Source: Ariolimax columbianus
Taxonomy: Eukaryota > Mollusca > Gastropoda > Stylommatophora > Arionidae
Assembly: GCA_036924085.1 (NCBI GenBank)
Contig: JAVGWX010000002.1
Span: forward strand, 158,245,674-158,309,673
Length of the DNA: 64,000 bases
Direction of reading: 5' to 3'
In this document: piece by piece, positions 44,105 to 55,914 of the stretch
Numbering within the stretch: position 1 is the stretch's first letter
How the letters are laid out: each line of letters starts with the position of its first letter
Made by a program: the position numbers and the translations under genes
The notes under the pieces: model-generated
Seen by the model: the letters and a program-made list of their open reading frames with translations, nothing else
Told to the model about the DNA's origin: nothing
The model's database searches: none

Positions 44105-45060
44105 GTAGGTCTATCTCTTTGTCTACTCTTCCATCAATCTGGCCCTCTATCTTTCTGTCTACTCTTCCATCAACCTGGCCCTCTATCTTTCTGTCTACTC
44201 TTCCATCAATCTGGCCCTCTATCTTTCTGTCTACACTTCCATCAATCTGGCCCTCTATCTTTCTGTCTACTCTTCCATCAACCTGGCCCTCTATCTTTCT
44301 GTCTACTCTTCCATCAATCTGGCCCTCTATCTTTCTGTCTACTCTTCCATCATCCTGGCCCTCTATCTTGCTGTCTACTCTTCCATCAACCTGACCCTCT
44401 ATCTTTCTGTCTACTCTTCCATCATCCTGGCCCTCTATCTTTCTGTCTACTCTTCCATCAACCTGGCCCTCTATCTTTCTGTCTACTCTTCCATCAACCT
44501 GGCCCTCTATCTTTCTGTCTACTCTTCCATCATCCTGGCCCTCTATCTTTCTGTCTACACTTCCATCAATCTGGCCCTCTATCTTTCTGTCTACTCTTCC
44601 ATCAACCTGGCCCTCTATCTTGCTGTCTACTCTTCCATCAACCTGACCCTCTATCTTTCTGTCTACTCTTCCATCATCCTGGCCCTCTATCTTTCTGTCT
44701 ACTCTTCCATCAACCTGGCCCTCTATCTTTCTGTCTACTCTTCCATCAACCTGGCCCTCTATCTTTCTGTCTACTCTTCCATCATCCTGGCCCTCTATCT
44801 TGCTGTCTACTCTTCCATCAACCTGACCCTCTATCTTTCTGTCTACTCTTCCATCAACCTGGCCCTCTATCTTTCTGTCTACTCTTCCATCAACCTGGCC
44901 CTCTATCTTTCTGTCTACTCTTCCATCAACCTGGCCCTCTATCTTTCTGTCTACTCTTCCATCAACCTGGCCCTCTATCTTTCTGTCTACTCTTCCATCA
45001 ACCTGGCCCTCTATCTTTCTGTCTACTCTTCCATCAACCTGGCCCTCTATCTTTTTGTCT
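44105..45060. repeat. 36-bp minisatellite, about 26 copies
   Basis: Unit CTCTATCTTTCTGTCTACTC plus TTCCATCAACCTGGCC, with variants at CAACC/CAATC/CATCC and TTTC/TTGC that recur in a partly ordered way. The 36-bp period keeps a 360-codon minus frame open (12-residue repeat KIEGQVDGRVDR). The predicted peptide looks regular and charged, but the frame has no gene context. Confidence 0.96.
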
Positions 45061-45515
45061 ATCCTCCTATCCATATAGCCCTCTTTCTTTCTATCTACAT
45101 TTACATACATGTAGCCCTCTATCTTTCTCTGCCCTTCCATCCGCGTAGCTCTATCTTTCTATCTACCCTTCTATCCATGTAGCCCTCTATCTTTCTATCT
45201 ACCCTTCCATTCACGAACCCCTCTTTCTATCTACCCTTCCATCCATGTAGCCCTCTATCTTTGTGTCTACACTTCCATCAACCTGGCTTTTTGTCTACCC
45301 TCCTATCCATATAGCCCTCTTTTTCTGTCTACCCTTCCATCCATGTAGTCCTCTATTTTTCAGTCTACCCTTCCATCCACTTTGCCCTCTATCTTTCTAT
45401 TTACTCTTCCATCCACGTAGCCCTCTTTCTTTTTGTCTACCCTCCTATCCATATAGCCCTCTTTTTCTGTCTGCCCTTCCATCCATGTAGTCCTCTATCT
45501 CTCAGTCTCCCATGC
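45061..45515. repeat. Decayed edge of the 36-bp array
   Basis: Same words (CCCTCTATCTTTC, CTACCCTTCCATCC) with many substitutions and variable length; includes a duplicated ~170-bp block at about 45280-45340 and 45415-45490. Confidence 0.8.
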
Positions 45516-46040
45516 ATGTGGCAATCTTATATGTTTATCCGTATTATTGCATACATCATCTTGTCTATACACCTGCTTCTGTCTGTCAGCGTAATTACCA
45601 ATCACTTGGCGCGTCTACCTACTAACCCAGGTACACTTCATTAAAACCGCGATCCATGGCTGACTCATAAAACAGCCAGAGCCCTAGAACTAACAATCCC
45701 CTAGGGCCGTAATCCTTGCATATTACCATTTAACATTCTTCCTTGGTTGATTACTGGATTGGCTCCAAGGGGAGCACATGACTAAAACTTCAGATGACAC
45801 TTCATAGGATGCTTGTAAGGGTGTATCAAAGCACCAGCATTGGCGGATTCCAATAACAATGGTTTCACATGATAAAGTTGCGAGCCCCACACACAACCCA
45901 CTATAGCTGCATTTTACGATATGCTTGGAAAAGTAAAAGGTTAATGTGATCCGTTAGCGGACAGTGCTGTCGGGGATAAAGTGGTAAAGACATTATTATA
46001 TGAGGACAGATCGTGGGCGCAGAGTTACCTTCGTCGCTGC
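45516..46040. other. No recognisable feature
   Basis: Unassigned sequence between two large arrays. Confidence 0.45.
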
Positions 46041-46044
46041 CTCT

Positions 46045-49000
46045 TCTCTACACTCCACTCCTCTCCTTTCCACTCGTCTCCTCTCTTCTCCACTCGTCTC
46101 CTCTCCTTTCCTCTCGTCTCTTCTCCACTCGTCTCCTCTCCTTTCCACTCGTCTCCTCACCTTTCGACTCGTCTCTTCTCCACTCGTCTCCTCTCCTTTC
46201 CTCTCGTCTCTTCTCCACTCGTCTCCTCTCCTTTCCACTCGTCTCCTCACCTTTCCACTCGTCTCCTATCTTCTCCACTCGTCTCCTCACCTTTCCACTC
46301 GTTTTCTCTCCTTTCCACTCGTCTCCTCTCTTTTCCTCTCGTCTCTTCTCCACTCGTCTCCTCTCCTTTCCACTCGTCTCCTCTCCTTTCCTCTCGTCTC
46401 TTCTCCACTCGTCTCCTCTCCTTTCCACTCGTCTCCTCACCTTTCCACTCGGCTGCTCTCCTTTCCATTCGTCTCCTCTCCTTTCCACTCGTCTCCTCTC
46501 CTTTCCACTCTTCTCTTCTCCTTTCCACTAGTCTCCTCTCCTTTCCACTCGTCTCCTCTCCTTTCCACTAGTCTCCTCTCCTTTCCACTCGTCTCCTCTC
46601 CTTTCCACTAGTCTCCTCTCCTTTCCACTCGTCTCCTCTCCTTTCCATTCGTCTCCTCTCCTTTCCATTCGTCTCCTCTCCTTTCCACTAGTCTCCTCTC
46701 CTTTCCATTCGTCTCCTCTCCTTTCCACTCGTCTCCTCTCCTTTCCACTCCTCCTCTCCTTTCCACTCGTCTCCTCTCCTGTCCACTCCTCCTCTCCTTT
46801 CCTCTCGTCTCTTCTCCACTCGGCTGCTCTCTTTTCTGCTCGTCTCCTCTCTTTCCACTCGTCTCATCTCCTTTCCACTCGTCTCCTCTCCTTTCCACTC
46901 GTCTCCTCTCCTTTCCACTCCTCCTCTCCTTTCCTCTCGTCTCTTCTCCACTCGGCTGCTCTCTTTTCCACTCGTCTCTTCTCCTTTCCACTTGTCTCCT
47001 CTCCTTTCCACTCGTCTCCTCTCCTTTCCATTCGTCTCCTCTCCTTTCCATTCGTCTCCTCTCCTTTCCACTCTTCTCCTCTCCTTTCCACTAGTCTCCT
47101 CTCCTTTCCAATCGTCTCCTCTCCTTTCCACTCCTTCTCTCCTTTCCACTCGTCTCCTCTCCTTTCCTCTCGTCTCTTCTCCATTCGTCTCCTCTCCTTT
47201 CCACTCGTCTCCTCTCCTTTCCTCTCGTCTCTTCTCCACTCGTCTCCTCTCCTTTCCACTCGTCTCCTCACCTTTCCACTCGGCTGCTCTCCTTTCCATT
47301 CGTCTCCTCTCCTTTCCACTCGTCTCCTCTCCTTTCCACTCGTCTCCTCTCCTTTCCACTAGTCTCCTCTCCTTTCCAATCGTCTCCTCTCCTTTCCACT
47401 CCTTCTCTCCTTTCCACTCGTCTCCTCTCCTTTCCTCTCGTCTCTTCTCCATTCGTCTCCTCTCCTTTCCACTCGTCTCCTCTCCTTTCCACTCGTCTCC
47501 TCTCCTTTCCACTCGTCTCCTCTCCTTTCCACTCGTCTCCTCTCCTTTCCACTCGTCTTTTCTCCTTTCCTCTCGTCTCTTCTCCACTCGTCTCCCCTCC
47601 TTTCCACTCGTCTCCTCACCTTTCCACTCGGCTGCTCTCCTTTCCATTCGTCTCCTCTCCTTTCCACTAGTCTCTTCTCCTTTCCACTCCTCCTCTCCTT
47701 TCCACTCGTCTCCTCTCCTGTCCACTCCTCCTCTCCTTTCCTCTCGTCTCTTCTCCACTCGGCTGCTCTCTTTTCTACTCGTCTCCTCTCTTTCCACTCG
47801 TCTCCTCTCCTTTCCACTCGTCTCCTCTCCTTTCCACTCGTCTCCTCTCCTTTCAACTCCTCCTCTCCTTTCCTCTCGTCTCTTCTCCACTCGGCTGCTC
47901 TCTTTTCCACTCGTCTCTTCTCCTTTCCACTTGTCTCCTCTCCTTTCCACTCGTCTCCTCTCTTTTCCACTCCTTCTCTCCTTCCCACTCGTCTCCTCTC
48001 CTTTCTACTCGTCTCCTCTCCTTTCCACTCGTCTCCTCTCCTTTCCACTCGTCTCCTCACCTTTCCACTCGGCTGCTCTCCTTTCCATTCGTCTCCTCTC
48101 CTTTCCACTCGTCTCCTCTCCTTTCCACTCGTCTCCTCTCCTTTCCACTGGTCTCCTCTTCTTTCCAATCGTCTCCTCTCCTTTCCACTCCTTCTCTCCT
48201 TTCCACTCGTCTCCTCTCCTTTCCACTCGTCTCCTCTCTTTTCCACTCCTTCTCTCCTTCCCACTCGTCTCCTCTCCTTTCTACTCGTCTCCTCTCCTTT
48301 CCACTCGTCTCCTCTCCTTTCCACTCGTCTCCTCACCTTTCCACTCGGCTGCTCTCCTTTCCATTCGTCTCCTCTCCTTTCCACTCGTCTCCTCTCCTTT
48401 CCACTCGTCTCCTCTCCTTTCCACTGGTCTCCTCTTCTTTCCAATCGTCTCCTCTCCTTTCCACTCCTTCTCTCCTTTCCACTCGTCTCCTCTCCTTTCC
48501 TCTCGTCTCTTCTCCATTCGTCTCCTCTCCTTTCCACTCCTCCTCTCCTTTCCTCTCGTCTCTTCTCCACTCGGCTGCTCTCTTTTCCACTCGTCTCTTC
48601 TCCTTTCCACTTGTCTCCTCTCCTTTCCACTCGTCTCCTCTCCACTCGTCTCCCCTCCTTTCCACTCGTCTCCTCTCCTTTCCACTCTTCTCCTCTCCTT
48701 TCCACTAGTCTCCTCTCCTTTCCAATCGTCTCCTCTCCTTTCCACTCCTCCTCTCCTTTCCACTCGTCTCCTCTCCTGTCCACTCCTCCTCTCCTTTCCT
48801 CTCGTCTCTTCTCCACTCGGCTGCTCTCTTTTCTACTCGTCTCCTCTCTTTCCACTCGTCTCCTCTCCTTTCCACTCGTCTCCTCTCCTTTCCACTCGTC
48901 TCCTCTCCTTTCCACTCGTCTCCTCTCCTTTCAACTCCTCCTCTCCTTTCCTCTCGTCTCTTCTCCACTCGGCTGCTCTTTTTTCCACTCGTCTCTTCTC

Positions 49001-49215
49001 CTTTCCACTTGTCTCCTCTCCTTTCCACTCGTCTCCTCTCTTTTCCACTCCTTCTCTCCTTTCCACTCGTCTCCTTTCCTTTCTACTCGTCTCCTCTCCT
49101 TTCCACTCGTCTCCTCTCCTTTCCACTCGTCTCCTCTCCTTTCCACTCCTTCTCTCCTTTCCACTCGTCACATCTCCTTTCCACTCGTCTCCTCTCCTTT
49201 CCACTCTTCTCCTCT
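46045..49215. repeat. 20-bp near-homopyrimidine array, about 3.2 kb
   Basis: Unit CCTTTCCACTCGTCTCCTCT with G as the only frequent purine besides A. Higher-order structure is clear: a 276-bp block is repeated in tandem at about 47960-48235 and 48236-48511. A ~90-bp block starting TTTCCTCTCGTCTCTTCTCC with the marker CGGCTGCTCTC recurs near 46930, 47870, 48545 and 48945. Open frames of up to 785 codons on both strands follow from the absence of stop words. Not regarded as coding. Confidence 0.97.
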
Positions 49216-49430
49216 CCTTTTCTCTGCACTCCCCTATTGTCTTCCAGACTCCTCTCCTCTCCACTCCGCTCCTCCCATCTCCTATCCTAGCAGTAAGCTG
49301 GATACCAAAGTTGCCGCTGGGTCTGAAACGTTCTTATAACGGGCATTGAATCCATAACATTTGCCGTGGAAATCTAGCACTACCACTACGTTGGAAGGTT
49401 GCGGTAGTTCTGTTCTCTTCAACCCCTCGC
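49216..49430. other. Array edge, no recognisable feature
   Basis: Diverged CTCC-rich words to about 49290, then unassigned. Confidence 0.5.
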
Positions 49431-49908
49431 CCCCACCCTATTGTATCATTGATCTTGCAACCCCCTTGCCCCCACTCTGGTGTATCATTGATCTGTCCAA
49501 CCCGCGCCCCACCCTGGTGTATCATTGATCTGGCAACCCTCCTGCCCCCACCCTGGTGTATCATTGATCTGTTCAACCCACGCCCCCAACCTGGAGTATC
49601 ATTGATCTGTTCAGCCCGCGCCCCCAACCTGGTGTATCATTGATCTGTTCAACCCGCGCCCCCAACCTGGTGTATCATTGATCTGTTCGACCCGCGCTCC
49701 CACCCTGGTGTATCATTGATCTGTTCAACCTGTGCCCCCCTCCCTGGTGTATCATTGATCTGTTCGACCCGCGCTCCCACCCTGGTATATCATTGATCTG
49801 GTCAACCCGCGCCCCCACCCTGGTGTATCATTGATCTGTTCAACCCCCCCCCCCCCACCCTGGTGTATCATTGATCTGGTCAACCCGCGCCCCCACCGTG
49901 GTGTATCC
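49430..49908. repeat. About 39-bp minisatellite, about 12 copies
   Basis: Unit with CCTGGTGTATCATTGATCTG and TTCAACCCGCGCCCCCA. Length varies through the C run (C10 near 49846). Confidence 0.95.
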
Positions 49909-49909
49909 C

Positions 49910-50930
49910 TACAGGACAGATAATTACGAATGATGTAAATTTGAAATAAAGGGCAAAACAAGATTGAATGGACTATTGGCGTGGACACAATTGGAATTCG
50001 ACATACATGGACGGTTTCTGTTGTTCTATTCTTCTCACCCATGTTACCGCTCAGGTAATATTCCTTCTCCACAGATTTCTTTCTAGCCATGGCAAACCTT
50101 TATTGTGATACGTGATGCATCCGTGTGACATTAGACATGATATTAAGATATGAATAATGGTGATGGAGATAATGTCTTTTTTTTTCTTTCTGGGACCAGC
50201 AATAATTAGAACAAAGAAGCGATGGTTGCCAAAAAGCAGAAAGAAAGCGAGAAGTGTCAAGCATAGCTATAATGAAAACAAACACGATGCGGTTAGGATC
50301 TAGTTACAAAAAGCCTTCCTCAGCGATGAGCATAGACTTTGAGATGAGAACAAAAGACACGAAGACAAGTATCCACGAAAAAAGAGGAGAGTGTTCAAGG
50401 AATGTGAGATTTATGATCGGCAAGAAATGAGAGAGTGGTAGAGTTGTGTAGCATCGCCAAGGAGATGAGATTGGTACAAGGTGATCCAGAATGCATTAGC
50501 CTCCTTTTCTTGTTTCCAATCCGTTCCACTCGCAGCGTAGAGGAACTTCAGAAGCTGTTCTCCTTACGTAAAATATGTATCAAAACGTGGACGTTGGCTT
50601 TTGCAGTGGTGGTGTGAGTTTCTTTAACGTGATAAAGCTGATAGTCTTCATTAATAGCCTTTTACGTCATGCTTGGTATGTTACAGTGATCCTTTCCTCC
50701 CCGGATACGACTCCGGTACGATTCATTCATTTGACATATCTATACATATGGTCTACTGATTCGACAGGGACTCCCCTAACAACAGAGGAAAAGACACAAT
50801 TTTCTGACAGGTAAAGAAGAAAAAGGTATACTGTACAATTCGGGAATACATTATGTGCTCTGTGACAGCAAAGAGCTTTACCCAGACCTGATAACTGAGG
50901 CAGAGTTGGAATGTTTTCTACGTTCCAGCC
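49910..50930. other. No recognisable feature
   Basis: Short frames only. No LINE, tRNA-like or repeat signal seen. Confidence 0.4.
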
Positions 50931-50939
50931 AAGAGCAGG

Positions 50940-51322
50940 GTCCTAGCCAAAACACTGTCCCAGCACGAACACTGTCCAAACAGGAACACTGTCTGAGCAG
51001 GAGCACGTTGTCCCAGCACGAACACTGTCCAAGCAAAAACACTGTCCCAACAGGAACACTGTCCCAGTAAGAACACTGTCCCAACATGAACACTGTCTGA
51101 GCAGGGGCACGTTGTCCCAGTAAGAACACTGTCCCAGTAAGAACACTGTCCCAGTAAAAACACTGTCCAAGCAAAAACACTGTCCCAGCAGGAACACTGT
51201 CCCAGTAAGAACAATGTCCCAACAGGAACACTGTCTCAGCAGGAGCACGTTGTCCCAGTAACAACACTGCCCCAGTAAGAACACTGTCCCATAAGAACAC
51301 TGCCCTAACAAGAACACTGTTC
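50940..51322. repeat. 16-17-bp minisatellite, about 22 copies
   Basis: Unit GAACACTGTCCCAGYAA with interspersed longer copies CTGAGCAGGAGCACGTTG, which mark a higher-order period of about 110-120 bp (51000, 51100, 51240). Confidence 0.93.
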
Positions 51323-51800
51323 CTGGTCTCCATGATGTAAGTACACTACTGTCACATAAGCGAACTGGATAAAGCAGATATTATACATGCTGTGAAGGAG
51401 TCCAATATCTCTGTAGAGATGGCAATAGAACCTGAGCACTGGCCACATACCTATGTCCACCCTCTAAACCTGTGGAAGACTGCATGCTGTTTTATAAAGA
51501 ACGCATCGCTCCTTTTGTAGCTTTCGAATAATCACCCACATTTCATCTATGACAAATTTCTTGAGAAAATTGTCAAAAAAAAAAAACAAAAAAAAAAAAT
51601 TTCACACCCAGACATTCTGCTTAATGCGCAGTTATGGACCAACGAAGGGGACTTGGGAAAATGCTGGGACATTTGAACATGTGGATGAGGGCTTACAGCT
51701 CAGTCAATAAACAGTGGTCGTGTCTCTCAATCTGGAGAATGTCCAAGTCCGGCCGACTTTTGGACTTCGATTAGCTGTTTGACCGAATGTGGAATCAACC
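51323..51800. other. No recognisable feature; A-rich run
   Basis: Contains A12-C-A12 at 51575-51599, possibly the tail of an old retroposed sequence. No signal upstream fits AATAAA. Confidence 0.35.
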
Positions 51801-51814
51801 CATGGCGGGTGAGC

Positions 51815-52050
51815 TGAATATCAGCTGTCCTGGTGAGCTAGAAGCCATCTGAACTGGTGAGATACAAGCCAGCTGTTCTGGTGAGATAGATTTGAGCTGT
51901 CCTGGTGCTCTAGAAGCCATCTGAACTGGTGAGATACAAGCCAGCTGTTCTGGTGAGATAGATGTGAGCTGTCCTGGTGAGCTGAATGTCAGCTGTCCTG
52001 CTAAGCTAAGTCAGCTGTTTTGGTGAGATAAGTCAGCTGTTCTGGTGAGG
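51815..52050. repeat. About 21-bp minisatellite with a ~96-bp higher-order unit
   Basis: TCAGCTGTCCTGGTGAGCT and variants. The block GAAGCCATCTGAACTGGTGA occurs twice, 71 bp apart, indicating duplication of a multi-unit block. Confidence 0.9.
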
Positions 52051-52216
52051 TGGTATGGCAGATCCCCCTAGGAAGAGAACTATGCCCTTTGCTTGGGATC
52101 TTCGACATGAGAACCGATGCGATTATGTCAAGAACTGGCCCCAGGTTCAAAGCTGTTATCGGGATGTTCAACATATACACAACTTACTTACTTACTTTCC
52201 GTGTCCAAACACCATG

Positions 52217-52483
52217 TTACACAGCATCCGTCCAATATTCAGCAACTTGAACTGCCTTGTCGTTCGCCTCCATCATGTCGTTCATGTCACAGGTTTCAGG
52301 GAGGTTGGGGCAGGTCATCAGATGATCTTGGCCCTGAACTGCGCCGCATTCACATGTGTCGACATCTGAGTATCCCCATTTCTTTAAATTCGCTCTGCAT
52401 CTTGAGACAACAAAAGTATCCAATATTGAACCCGCAAGGTTAGGGACAGCACTAACATTTGCAGATGCCATCCTGGCGTACAT
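52217..52483 (-). mobile_element. LINE ORF2 C-terminus, minus-strand fragment (LINE E)
   Basis: An 88-codon open frame with KWGYSDVDTCECG, DHLMTCPNLPETC and a final AEYWTDAV before the stop. This is the CxCG...H..C terminal block common to many LINE ORF2 proteins. Its orientation is opposite to the LINE remnant immediately to the right (LINE F), so either two elements abut or one was inverted. Confidence 0.7.
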
Positions 52484-52639
52484 GTCTGGTTCAGATAGGT
52501 ATGGCTATGTCAGTGACATTCATGTGACCTTGCAGGCAATCTCACGCCGGTGTGCCAATCTCAGTGACCAAATCAATTCTAGCGATGCCTGCGTGATGTG
52601 GAGCTCCATTACCAACTCTGTATTGGAGGCTGACCTCCC

Positions 52640-53995
52640 GGTCATTACTTATGGTTGATAAAGGCGTCATTGTCAGGCGTGACAGGTTGGAATATTCAGG
52701 AGTAACATTTTCTCGCAGCCTGCCATTTAAGTACCACATCAATCATATTATACAGTGATGCAAGGAAGGGCCTAGGGCACACAATACAGTGGCAGCTGCA
52801 AGCTTGGAACAGCGACTGTTTTTCTTGCTGTATTGTCAGTTGGTTCTGTCAGTTGTTGATTGCAAACTGGGCATCCTCGCTCACTAAAGATTACATCTGG
52901 ACCCTATCAAGATTACATCCTCGCCCAATCAAGATTACATCCTGACCCTATCAAGATCACATCCTCGCCCAATCAAGATTACATCCTGACCTTATCCAGA
53001 TAACATCCTCACCCAATCAAGATTACATCCTGACCCTATGAAGATCACATCCTGACCCTATGAAGATTACATCCTCGCCCAATCAAGATTATATCCTCAC
53101 CCTATGAAGATCACATCCTCACCCTATGAAGATCACATCCTCACCCTATGAAGATCACATCCTCACCCTATGAAGATCACATCCTCACCCTATGAAGATC
53201 ACGGTGTTAAAGGTTGGGACGCACCGAGAATGAATGCGACTGGTTCTGGGTTGCGTGAAACAAGCCTCGATGCTGAAGATGGGGTAGATGCTAAGACGTC
53301 TATCTGTGACAACCAGATGTGAATTGGCACGGGTCAGAGTCTACATGCGGGTTACCTGAGAAAGAGGCACCTCCTGTACAATAACACCGTAGGTAACAAA
53401 GGAGCGCACATCAAGAGGACGGTGTCGTGGATGTCACTGGCAGAGATAACGCTTGGGCGGTTGACTACAGGGATATCGAAGAAGGAGAACGGGTTCTCAC
53501 TGGTAATAGGTGATCACACAGTCATCACACCCCTAGGAAGGGAATGCCGAGAGTGGTGCAACAGGAAAGCGGAAGTCGAGGTTTATCAGCTGATATGTGA
53601 TAACATTGAGTATAGTGAAGCCTCCATATATAAATGGGGTGTTTGATACTATTCAGTGAGCTATCAAGTTAGGTTTTCGATGATAGGGTAAGAGGTCAGG
53701 CTGTTGCCGAGTGGAGCGGTGCATACAGAACAACAAACGTCAGTTCGAGTATGAAGATGGAGGCAGCGACCTCAGCTCTGGGATGCTTATATCAAATATG
53801 AGACCTGTTTAGCTATGCCGATCACCGTGTCAGACTCAGTTTATTTTTGGGAAGGTACAGAAGGACTGGCTGAGTCACGAGTGGATAGCAACTTTAGAGG
53901 TACCAGACCCCCAAGGGCTGCTGTAGATCTGCTGATTTAGTCATGATGGGATGCAGACAATCAAAGTGCTGACATCCTGGTTTCACAAGCATCCA
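52640..53995 (+). mobile_element. RNase H-bearing LINE remnant (LINE F)
   Basis: Blocks in order: EYSGVTFSRSLPFKYHI (YLGVTF motif of the RT thumb) near 52690-52740, VAAASLEQRLFFLLYCQLVL and VDCKLGIL to about 52880. A minisatellite array follows, then GRECREWCNRKAEVEVYQLI near 53535-53595 (the region just before RNase H) and EWSGAYRTTNVSSSMKMEAA near 53710-53770 (RNase H core including its glutamate). The DGS catalytic start is lost. Stops and frameshifts are frequent. Confidence 0.72.
52888..53203. repeat. 22-bp minisatellite inside LINE F, about 14 copies
   Basis: Unit CATCCTCACCCTATGAAGAT plus CA, with CGCCCAATCAAGATTA variants in the left half. It separates the RT-thumb and pre-RNase H blocks of LINE F. 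Confidence 0.94.
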
Positions 53996-53999
53996 TTAT

Positions 54000-54690
54000 G
54001 GATACACTGGATATGGGTGACATTTTAAAGTCTCTTAATAAAGTGCAGACTGATGTCACATCAATGGATGAATCAGCAATTCACTTGACTGCTGAACTTT
54101 GAAATCAACCGAGGTTCAAGTGAAGTGGGGCGTATCAAAGGACCGAGCCGGAGTAATCAGCAATTCACGTGACTGCAGAACTTTGAAATCAACCGAGGTT
54201 CAAGTGAAGTTGGGCGTATCATGAGACGGAGCCGGAGTGCGTAGAACAAACGAGCAGCAAGAACCATCATTATCCACACGTCATTTGCTGAGAGAGACTG
54301 AGCACCTGTAGGTGTGTCAGGGGTTCTGTGAAGTCGATTCTCAGGAACATAACAGAACAAGTAATTAATACAAACTGACTGTCAGCATCTCAAAAGCAAG
54401 CAGTATACACAAGTGGTCCAGCTCACATATACACGATAACAACAGCCCTCCAGTCAGGCCCTCTGCTTGCAGATATCGTGCACTTGATAACTGCGATCAC
54501 CAGGTAACCAGCTGTTTGGATAACTAATATGTTTGTGGTCCTTCATATTGTCTATGTTATGATGGGTAGTCTGTGTGTTTCATTAGCACTTCTTTCAGTG
54601 CGGTGGTGTTTTCTGTAGCAGTCAGTTTGGCATCATGATGTTGTTAGTAACGTACATAACCCTGCAAATGCTATTTACTGCGTGCTCATT
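54000..54690. other. Local duplication, otherwise no feature
   Basis: Two copies of a ~75-bp segment with AATCAGCAATTCACKTGACTG and AACTTTGAAATCAACCGAGG at about 54068-54155 and 54153-54235, overlapping at GCCGGAGTAATCAGC. Otherwise unassigned. Confidence 0.5.
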
Positions 54691-54694
54691 GCAG

Positions 54695-54772
54695 TGTCTC
54701 TGTATATAAGAGTGGTAAGGGTGGTTGTTTGTCACGACGAAAAGGTTCTGGGTCCAAATCTCAGTCTTGATA
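54695..54772 (+). mobile_element. tRNA-derived SINE head (possible)
   Basis: A-box-like TATAAGAGTGG (54705-54715) and B-box-like GGTCCAAATC (54751-54760) at the canonical spacing, with an anticodon-arm-like ACGACGAAAAGGTTCTG between. Decayed; not a functional tRNA. Confidence 0.5.
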
Positions 54773-54839
54773 TGTTTATTAAAGTAAAACTGGTCTCATC
54801 AGTCTTAGCCGACCTGTACAAATACAAGGGCTTCTGCCC

Positions 54840-55372
54840 GTGTGTGGGTCTTCTTGTGTGGGTCGTCTTGTATGGGTCCTCTTGTATGGGTCCTCTTGTG
54901 TGGGTCTTCTTGTGTGGGTCGTCTTGTATTGGTCGTCTTGTGTGGGTCGTCTTGTGTGGGTCGTATCTCGTGTGTGGGTCGTCTTGTGTGGGTCGTCTTC
55001 TGTGGGTCGTCTTGTGTGGATCGTCTTGTGTGGGTCGTCTTGTGTGGGTCGTATCTCGTGTGTGGGTCGCCTTGTGTGGGTCGTCTTGTGTGGGCCGTTT
55101 CTCGTGTGTGGGTCGTCTTCTGTGGGCCGTCTTGTGTGGTCGTCTTGTGTGGGTTGTATCTCGTGTGTGGGTCGTCTTCTGTGGGTCGTCTTGTGTGGAT
55201 CGTCTTGTGTGGGTCGTCTTGTGTGGGTCGTATCCCGTGTGTGGGTCGTCTTCTGTGGGTCGTCTTCTGTGGGTCGTCTTGTGTGGATCGCCTTGTGTGG
55301 GTCGTCTTGTGTGGGTCGTCTGGTGCGGGTCATCTTGTGTGGGTCGTAATCTTTATGTAGGTCGTAACGTTT
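54840..55372. repeat. 15-bp minisatellite, about 35 copies
   Basis: Unit TGTGTGGGTCGTCTT, with GTATCTCGTGTG variants every 90-120 bp that mark a higher-order period. 15 is a multiple of three; the open frames (Trp-Val/Cys-Gly-Ser repeats, and Arg-Pro-Thr on the minus strand) are shadows. It lies just downstream of the SINE-like head. Confidence 0.95.
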
Positions 55373-55439
55373 GTGTGAGTTGCTGGTAGCCGGAATGAGC
55401 ATTTCTCTGTTTAATGGTTAATGGACTGGGCTCAGTTTC

Positions 55440-55905
55440 TAGTCGGTTCTGTCTCGGTCACGGGAAGTCTAGTGGATGGATAACTTCTGTCTCGGTCACG
55501 GGAAGTCCAGTGGATGGATAACTTCTGTCTCGGTCACGGGAAGTCCAGTGGATGGATAACTTCTGTCTCGGTCACGGGAAGTCCAGTGGATGGATAACTT
55601 CTGTCTCGGTCACGGGAAGTCCAGTGGATGGATAACTTATGTCTCGGTCACGGGAAGTCCAGTGGATGGATAACTTCTGTCTTGGTCACGGGAAGTCCAG
55701 TTGATGGATAACTTCTGTCACGGTCACGGGAAGTCCAGTTGATGGATACCTTCTGTCTCGATCACGGGAAGTCCATTGGATGGATAACTTCTGTCTCGGT
55801 CACGGAAAGTCCAGTGGATGGATAACTTCTGTCACGGTCACGGTAAGTCCAGTTGATGGATAACTTCTGTCTCGATCACGGGAAGTCCAGTGGATGGATA
55901 ACTTG
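55440..55905. repeat. 38-bp minisatellite, about 12 copies
   Basis: Unit CTTCTGTCTCGGTCACGGGA plus AGTCCAGTGGATGGATAA. Diverged copies (TTGATGG, CTCGATCACG) lie toward the right. Confidence 0.96.
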
Positions 55906-55914
55906 TTTGTTGTA

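Noticed and set aside
44058..45140. A 360-codon frame with a regular 12-residue charged repeat as a secreted or coiled-coil repeat protein
   Set aside because: The DNA is an ordinary 36-bp minisatellite with a decayed edge and no gene context. Its regular peptide follows from a period divisible by three.
46045..49349. Arg/Glu-rich and Ser/Pro/Leu-rich frames up to 785 codons
   Set aside because: 20-bp period with no stop words in several frames on both strands; compositional artefact.
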